From DATLWR01 sp035576205 (GTDB lineage: Bacteria > Pseudomonadota > Zetaproteobacteria > Mariprofundales > Mariprofundaceae): DNA of 19,172 nt. Location: positions 1 to 19,172 of the forward strand of contig DATLWR010000115.1 of the NCBI GenBank assembly GCA_035576205.1, in the 5' to 3' direction. Position numbers and translations under genes: made by a program. Of this stretch, positions 14,429 to 19,172 are shown piece by piece. Numbering within the stretch: position 1 is the first letter of the stretch; every line of letters starts with the position of its first letter. Below the pieces are notes generated by a model. The model was not told the origin of the DNA. It saw only the letters and a program-made list of their open reading frames with translations, and made no database searches.

Positions 14429-15446
14429 ACTGCGGCTGCCACATCCCCTTTTCACTGACGATTCCCGTAACATTGCCATACGGAGTAACATCAAAGGCAG
14501 GGTTACTGGCAGGGATTCCCGGTGCAGTGATTCGTATCAAATGAATCTGGCCATCAATATCTACGCCATCCGCCCACTGTACCTCTTTCGCCTTGCGCTC
14601 CTCGATAGGAATTTCATCACCACTTGATATACCTGCATCAAAGGTGCTGCTTGGAGCGGCTACATACATGGGAACCCCATGCTCTTTTGCGGCCAGTGAA
14701 AGCGAATACGTTCCTATCTTGTTAGCAATATCACCGTTTTTCGCTATCCGATCTGCACCTACGACAATGGCGTCCACCTGACCCATGGCCATTCTCCATG
14801 CCGCAGCACTATCCACCTGAAGCATGCAATTTATGCCTTCCTGGCCAAGCTCCCATGCCGTTAGCCGTGCCCCCTGTAGTCTCGGCCTGGTCTCATCGAC
14901 CCAAACGAATGGTGATTCACCGGCTCGAGCCAACTGGTAAATACCGGATGTCGCAGTTCCCCAATCCACAGCCGCCAACCAACCAGCATTGCAGTGTGTC
15001 AGAATCCGTCTTTGACCTATCGCTAGCAATCCTGCCAGATGTTCACCCATACGCTGGTTGGCGTTCACCTCGGATTGGGCATATGCCGTTGCAAACTCCA
15101 CCATTTGTGTCTTATTCGGTTCGCTTTCGGCAAATGCCTGCATTCGATTGCAGGCATGGAAAAGATTTACAGCCGTCGGCCGAGTAGAACGAAATCTCGG
15201 CAACCAATGCCCAATATATCGCGCTCGATCCACAGACCATGCCAATGCAAGTCCGTATGCGGCCGCTGCTCCTATCGTCGGTGCACCACGCACTTGCATC
15301 GTTTCGATGGCGACCGCGACATCCTCAGGGTTTTGGCTGATACGTTGAATAAATTCGTACGGCAATCGCTGCTGGTCGATCCACTCGACTCCGCCAGCAT
15401 CCAACTGCCAGTTAACGGCCCAGTAATCTTTGCCGTTGACCCGCAT
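14421..15446 (-). CDS. mtnA: S-methyl-5-thioribose-1-phosphate isomerase
   Basis: This 341-residue enzyme converts methylthioribose-1-phosphate to methylthioribulose-1-phosphate in methionine salvage. It belongs to the eIF2B-alpha-like family. Signatures: MQVRGAPTIGAAAAYG (50-65), THCNAG with the catalytic Cys152, GADRIAKNGDIANKIGTY with the catalytic Asp232, and the C-terminal NPAFDVTPYGNVTGIVSE. The 80-residue Cys-Asp spacing equals that of the B. subtilis enzyme (Cys160, Asp240). The start is the ATG in a TGATG overlap with parB; the longer frame from 15533 runs back into parB and is rejected. No other methionine-salvage gene is in the window, so its place between parB and an Omp85 gene is odd. 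Confidence 0.92.
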   Translation of the reverse strand: MRVNGKDYWAVNWQLDAGGVEWIDQQRLPYEFIQRISQNPEDVAVAIETMQVRGAPTIGAAAAYGLALAWSVDRARYIGHWLPRFRSTRPTAVNLFHACNRMQAFAESEPNKTQMVEFATAYAQSEVNANQRMGEHLAGLLAIGQRRILTHCNAGWLAAVDWGTATSGIYQLARAGESPFVWVDETRPRLQGARLTAWELGQEGINCMLQVDSAAAWRMAMGQVDAIVVGADRIAKNGDIANKIGTYSLSLAAKEHGVPMYVAAPSSTFDAGISSGDEIPIEERKAKEVQWADGVDIDGQIHLIRITAPGIPASNPAFDVTPYGNVTGIVSEKGMWQPQYA

Positions 15447-16300
15447 CAGGACCGCAGCTTTTTCAGCACACCATCCAGCTCCTCCGGCCTGGTATAGCGA
15501 ATACGAAGTTCTCCGGAGCCATTCTTTTTGCAAGTCAGTTCGATTGGTAAACCGAGCTTCCGGGTCAGCTCCTCCTGCAATGCAGCCACGTCGGCATCGG
15601 TCTTTTTTACGGACGCCTTGGCTGGAACATCCTTGGCTGCCCTCTTGGCCTCTTTTTCCATCTGGCGGGCACTCCAGCCCTGCTCTATTGCATGGCTTGC
15701 CAGCCTTTCGGCAATCTTATCGGGTAATCCGACCAGCGGACGTGCCAAACCCATACTCAATTCCCGGTTCTCGATCAAGGACTGCAATTTCTCTGGCAAC
15801 TGCAGTAGACGAATGATATTACTCACCTGAACACGCGATACTCCAATCTTTTCCGATACTTGCTGTTGTGTGCAGCCAAACTCCACCATCATGCGGCTAT
15901 AGGCCCTGGCTGATTCAATAGAGGTCAGGTTGTCGCGCTGCTCGTTCTCGATAATGGCGAGTTCCAAAGCCTGCAAGTCATCGACATCCCGCACTACTGC
16001 CGGAATTTCGAGCAAGCCAGCGGCCTGGGCAGCACGCCAGCGTCTCTCACCGGCAATTAGTTCGTATCCGTCCTCGCTTGGGCGCAGAAGAATCGGCATC
16101 AGGACGCCTTCCCGCCGTATGGAATCAGTCAGAGACTGCAACTCCTCTGCCGCAAAATGGGTACGCGGCTGATAACGGTTTGGACGGATTTTCGATAGCG
16201 GGATCAGTGAGGACTGCTTCAAAACCTCCGGCGTAGGTGTATCTGAAAGGAGTGCATCCAGTCCCCTTCCGAGCCCTCTTTTCTTTGTCGCGTGTGTCAT
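15446..16300 (-). CDS. parB: Chromosome-partitioning protein ParB
   Basis: This 284-residue DNA-binding CTPase clamp loads at parS and spreads for chromosome segregation. It has the N-terminal ParA-contacting RGLGRGLDALL (8-18), IRPNRYQPR (38-46), the CTP-binding box GERRWRA (84-90), the ENEQRDNLT box (118-126) and a helix-turn-helix TQQQVSEKIGVSRVQVSNI (144-162). A conserved G-H-A-R segment reads GLAR here (His to Leu, about residue 184). The ATG at 16300 is chosen because AAGGAGAT (complement of 16305-16312) lies four bases upstream. The parA stop lies within that Shine-Dalgarno region, coupling the two genes. Confidence 0.95.
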   Translation of the reverse strand: MTHATKKRGLGRGLDALLSDTPTPEVLKQSSLIPLSKIRPNRYQPRTHFAAEELQSLTDSIRREGVLMPILLRPSEDGYELIAGERRWRAAQAAGLLEIPAVVRDVDDLQALELAIIENEQRDNLTSIESARAYSRMMVEFGCTQQQVSEKIGVSRVQVSNIIRLLQLPEKLQSLIENRELSMGLARPLVGLPDKIAERLASHAIEQGWSARQMEKEAKRAAKDVPAKASVKKTDADVAALQEELTRKLGLPIELTCKKNGSGELRIRYTRPEELDGVLKKLRS

Positions 16301-16310
16301 GCCAATCTCC

Positions 16311-17096
16311 TTAACTTGCATTCCGTTGAATCATTTCCTGCGCGACCGCCAGATACGCTTGGGCTCCCGATGAGCGCACATCATGGTGCAGGACTGGTAC
16401 GCCGAAGCTTGGGGCTTCCGAAAGCCGGATGTTTCTTGGGATAACGTTCTTGTAAACCTGTGCGCCAAAATAGCGTCGGACATCCTCTTCGACCTGCACA
16501 GAGAGATTGTTTCTGCGATCCACCATGGTCAGCAAGATACCGTCAATAGCCAAGGATTGGTTCAACCCCTGCCTGATTCTCCGAATTGTATCCATCAACT
16601 GAGTCAGGCCTTCCATCGCATAGAATTCTGTTTGTAATGTAATCAGTACACGGTCTGCGGCAGTCAAAGCATTGATCGTCAGTAGATTGAGGGCTGGAGG
16701 GCAGTCGATAATCACGTGCCCAAATGGTTTGCCGGTGTATTCTGCAAAAGCTTTTCGCAGACAATGTTCCCGTGTTTGCGCTCCCACGAGTTCGATCTCT
16801 GCCCCTGCCAGATCCATACTGGCTGGGACAAGAAATAGTCCCTCACAATTTGTCGATATGATGGATTCAGCTAGCCCTGCCTCACCCATTAACAGGTCAT
16901 AGGTCCCTTTTTTCACCTGCTGTTTATCGATTCCCAAGCCGGAGGTAGCGTTGCCCTGAGGATCCAAATCAACCAACAGCACACGATGTTCGAGCGCCGC
17001 CAAGGATGCAGCAAGGTTGACGCTAGTTGTCGTCTTTCCAACCCCCCCTTTCTGGTTGGCTACCGCTATTACAGCCCCCAAGCCCTGATGTTTCAC
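16311..17096 (-). CDS. parA: Chromosome-partitioning ATPase ParA
   Basis: This 261-residue deviant-Walker ATPase drives segregation with ParB. KGGVGKTT (16-23) is the deviant Walker A, with the signature lysine at 16. LVDLDPQGNAT (41-51) holds the second motif, and VIIDCPP is the Walker B region. PRNIRLSEAPSFGVPV is the usual chromosomal ParA C-terminal signature. The start codon is GTG at 17096-17094, set by GGGAGGAGG six bases upstream. The GTG lies inside a parS sequence. It is 18 bases downstream of rsmG, with parB following. Confidence 0.96.
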   Translation of the reverse strand: MKHQGLGAVIAVANQKGGVGKTTTSVNLAASLAALEHRVLLVDLDPQGNATSGLGIDKQQVKKGTYDLLMGEAGLAESIISTNCEGLFLVPASMDLAGAEIELVGAQTREHCLRKAFAEYTGKPFGHVIIDCPPALNLLTINALTAADRVLITLQTEFYAMEGLTQLMDTIRRIRQGLNQSLAIDGILLTMVDRRNNLSVQVEEDVRRYFGAQVYKNVIPRNIRLSEAPSFGVPVLHHDVRSSGAQAYLAVAQEMIQRNAS

Positions 17097-17104
17097 GTGA
17101 AACC
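17089..17104. other. parS centromere-like site overlapping the parA start codon
   Basis: TGTTTCACGTGAAACC matches the chromosomal parS consensus (TGTTTCACGTGAAACA) at 15 of 16 positions, with the last base differing. It covers the GTG start of parA (17096-17094) and ends at the edge of the ribosome-binding site. ParB bound here would lie on the 5' end of its own operon. No other good match was seen in this window. Confidence 0.92.
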
Positions 17105-17114
17105 TCCTCCCTCG

Positions 17115-17654
17115 TCAGCAGAATCTATAACAACGAACTAACTGATCGCCAAATTCATTCAGCCGCCGCTCATTTTCCAGTCGCCATTCCTTTATGGATA
17201 CCGGCTTCGAATTGCTTGGAACCGGCAACACAGCGATTGCGCCGATATTGGCGTGCCGTCCACACATAGTAAGCAACTCTTCCTGTTCCGTCACGGCTCG
17301 TGCTACACATGCATCAATGCCTAGATGGTCCAAGTCATTAATATCGTCGTCAAAAATCACGGCATTCAAAGACATCTTCCTAACGACGTGGCGTAGAAAC
17401 TCAGCACGTTTTTTCCTCCTTTCGACCAGTACACCCTGCAGGGCTGGCTTCGAGATCAACAACGGGATTCCCGGGATGCCCATGCCGCTACCGATATCCA
17501 ACAGTCGTCCCGAATCTGGCAACCATTGTCCAAGAGCTAGTGAAGGGAGAATAAACTGTTTAATGAAAAGTTGTGGATCGCTGATGGAGGTCAGATTAAG
17601 CGCCTTTCGAAATCGCATCACCTCTGCGACATATTGATGTTGTCGGTCATCCAT
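17115..17654 (-). CDS. rsmG: 16S rRNA (guanine527-N7)-methyltransferase RsmG, divergent
   Basis: This 179-residue protein should add the N7 methyl group to G527 of 16S rRNA, the site whose loss causes low-level streptomycin resistance. The SAM-binding motif LLDIGSGMGIPGIPLL (51-66) is clear. ALNLTSISDPQ and KKRAEFLRHV (81-90) also fit. It is shorter than the E. coli protein (207). The usual H-x-x-D-S-L segment reads FILPSLAL, so the His and Asp are missing, and the expected W-N before NLT is absent. Position between mnmG and parA is the classical one. It starts six bases after the mnmG stop, with a weak Shine-Dalgarno (CAGGG). Confidence 0.85.
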   Translation of the reverse strand: MDDRQHQYVAEVMRFRKALNLTSISDPQLFIKQFILPSLALGQWLPDSGRLLDIGSGMGIPGIPLLISKPALQGVLVERRKKRAEFLRHVVRKMSLNAVIFDDDINDLDHLGIDACVARAVTEQEELLTMCGRHANIGAIAVLPVPSNSKPVSIKEWRLENERRLNEFGDQLVRCYRFC

Positions 17655-17660
17655 TCGACA

Positions 17661-19172
17661 TCAACCCTGTCGCAAATGCATCATTAAGCAGGCAATCGCA
17701 GCTGGTGTGACGCCAGAGATACGCGAGGCCTGCCCCAAAGTTGCTGGTTGCGCCTCCATCAGACGCTGACGGCACTCAATGCTCAGACCCCGGACCAGCC
17801 CGAAGTCAAATGTCGCTGGAATCTTTTCGGCCTCCAACTGTCGGAATCGCTCAACATCCTGCGCTTGCTTGTCCAGGTAACCCTCATAATGGACAATTGC
17901 CAGTAGCGAGGTGAAATCACGTTCGTTCAGCGTTTTGACCTCTGCCAACAACCGTAGCGCCTTTTCAGCATCGACGTCATTGCGATGGCAATATGCCGCC
18001 AGTTGCATCGACTGTTGAATCACCGGCAAACCGTTATCTTTCAGTCGTTCTTTCCAAGCTATTCCGGTACCTATCACTGTAGCGCGCACTGCATTCTCGG
18101 CACGTACGAGTCTTACAAGCCTATCCTCGTAAGAGCTTTTGCGCTCATCAGAATAGACCCCCAAACGGATGGCGGCCGGGCTGAGGCGCAGATCGGCATT
18201 ATCCTCGCGGAGATTGAGACGAAACTCAGCGCGAGACGTAAACATTCGGTAGGGTTCCTGAATACCCTTCGTAACCAGATCGTCGACCATGACGCCCAGA
18301 TATGCCTCAGACCGATCGGGAACCCAAGACTCAAGATCGCGCGCATATGCAGCAGCATTAATGCCAGCCAGCAAACCCTGCGCTGCAGCCTCTTCGTACC
18401 CGGTCGTGCCATTAATTTGGCCCGCATGAAACAAGCCTGCAATCCTCTTGGTTTCCAGTGTATTCTTTAGCTCGGTGGGATCGACATAGTCATACTCTAT
18501 GGCGTAGCCAGGGCGAATAATTACTGCCCCTTCCAATCCGGGAATGCTTCGCACCAATGCCCACTGCACATCAATTGGCAATGATGTTGAAATGCCATTC
18601 GGATAAACCTCGGCGTGATCCCAACCTTCGGGCTCGAGAAATATCTGATGACTACTTTTATCTGCGAAACGGACAATCTTGTCTTCAATGCTGGGGCAAT
18701 ATCGGGGCCCTCGACTAGCAATCTGGCCAGAATACATCGGCGACCGCGACAGATTATCCCGAATGATCGAATGCGTAACCTCGGTCGTACGGGTAATAGC
18801 GCACGCCATCTGATGCTCGGCAACTCTCGAGTGCGTGACCGAAAAAGGTAGCAGATCCGTTTCCCCGGGCTGCTGCTCCAAATCCGCCCAACGAATGGAA
18901 CGGCGGTCCAGCCTTGGCGGTGTTCCCGTCTTCAGTCGGCCGAGACGAAATTCCCGATTGTACAATTCGTCGGTCAACCCATCGACGGCTGAATCCCCTA
19001 TGCGTCCGGCACGCATGGTTTGCTCGCCCACATGCACCAGCCCACCGAGAAATGTTCCCGTCGTCAGAACCACAGCTCCTGCCACATGCTTGATCCCCAG
19101 ATCATCGATCACACCTGCTACACGTGATCCATCAAATACCAGCGAGCGTATCGTACCCTGATGCAATTGAAT
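17661..19172 (-). CDS. mnmG: tRNA uridine-5-carboxymethylaminomethyl modification enzyme MnmG (N-terminus outside window)
   Basis: The frame is open to the window edge, giving the last 503 residues; compared with E. coli MnmG (629), about 125 N-terminal residues including the FAD-binding P-loop are missing. With MnmE this flavoprotein builds cmnm5U at the wobble position of several tRNAs. Visible signatures are LTTGTFLGGLVH, GRLKTGTPPRLDRRSI, the flavin-contacting GQINGTTGYEEAAAQG, EPYRMFTSRAEFRL, and the C-terminal GLSIECRQRLMEAQPATLGQASRISG that contacts MnmE. The first in-window codons continue the same frame, so no start is claimed here. It heads the rsmG-parA-parB run. Confidence 0.96.
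   Translation of the reverse strand: MQLHQGTIRSLVFDGSRVAGVIDDLGIKHVAGAVVLTTGTFLGGLVHVGEQTMRAGRIGDSAVDGLTDELYNREFRLGRLKTGTPPRLDRRSIRWADLEQQPGETDLLPFSVTHSRVAEHQMACAITRTTEVTHSIIRDNLSRSPMYSGQIASRGPRYCPSIEDKIVRFADKSSHQIFLEPEGWDHAEVYPNGISTSLPIDVQWALVRSIPGLEGAVIIRPGYAIEYDYVDPTELKNTLETKRIAGLFHAGQINGTTGYEEAAAQGLLAGINAAAYARDLESWVPDRSEAYLGVMVDDLVTKGIQEPYRMFTSRAEFRLNLREDNADLRLSPAAIRLGVYSDERKSSYEDRLVRLVRAENAVRATVIGTGIAWKERLKDNGLPVIQQSMQLAAYCHRNDVDAEKALRLLAEVKTLNERDFTSLLAIVHYEGYLDKQAQDVERFRQLEAEKIPATFDFGLVRGLSIECRQRLMEAQPATLGQASRISGVTPAAIACLMMHLRQG

Noticed and set aside
15447..15533. Longer N-terminus for MtnA
   Set aside because: It would overlap parB by 88 bases and adds residues not typical of MtnA; the ATG in the TGATG overlap at 15446 fits the family start.

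Overview
The window is a compact bacterial chromosome segment with almost no free DNA: the longest gap without a gene is about 80 bases. The gene set points to a proteobacterium of the beta/gamma assemblage (possibly Acidithiobacillia or a neighbouring lineage). It has an SspB ClpXP adaptor, an Hda-type DnaA regulator, a type-A RNase P RNA, an MnmG-RsmG-ParA-ParB block of the kind often found near chromosomal origins, and a YqaA-type membrane protein. A TrmFO gene is unexpected in that assemblage, which mostly uses TrmA, so I do not name a genus. I could run no database search; family names come from motifs read by eye.

Layout. Positions 1-670 hold the end of an ArsN2-like acetyltransferase and, convergent to it, a glutaredoxin-type ArsC. 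On the minus strand a CBS-domain ClC protein (2763-4568), a UvrD/PcrA helicase (677-2794) and arsC form one tight run. Rightward lie an AEC-family transporter (4650-5597) and a Yip1-type membrane protein (5659-6210). A YqaA protein and an Ogt-type DNA repair methyltransferase diverge from positions 6689 and 6708. A SIMPL-domain periplasmic protein (7156-7866) diverges from trmFO (7924-9261). trmFO overlaps a small membrane protein, which in turn overlaps a lipoprotein with a possible lysozyme-like motif.

From 10312 onward all genes are on the minus strand, in three blocks. In transcription order the first is mnmG - rsmG - parA - parB - mtnA - single-POTRA Omp85 (19172 to 13157). The second is the RNase P RNA rnpB with its own promoter. 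The third is sspB - DUF2066 - CDP-alcohol phosphatidyltransferase - hda, joined by start/stop overlaps of 1-4 bases. A near-perfect parS site (15 of 16 bases) sits across the GTG start of parA.

Functions include arsenic detoxification, DNA repair (UvrD, Ogt), tRNA and rRNA modification (TrmFO, MnmG, RsmG, RNase P), chromosome segregation and replication control (ParAB-parS, Hda), methionine salvage (MtnA) and envelope functions (ClC, Omp85, phospholipid synthesis, lipoproteins). I found no insertion sequence, CRISPR array, tRNA or prophage. The most unusual points are the parS/parA overlap, the altered ion-pathway residues in the ClC protein, TrmFO with two uncharacterised envelope genes, mtnA plus a short Omp85 behind parB, and a drop in GC content near 9.4 kb.
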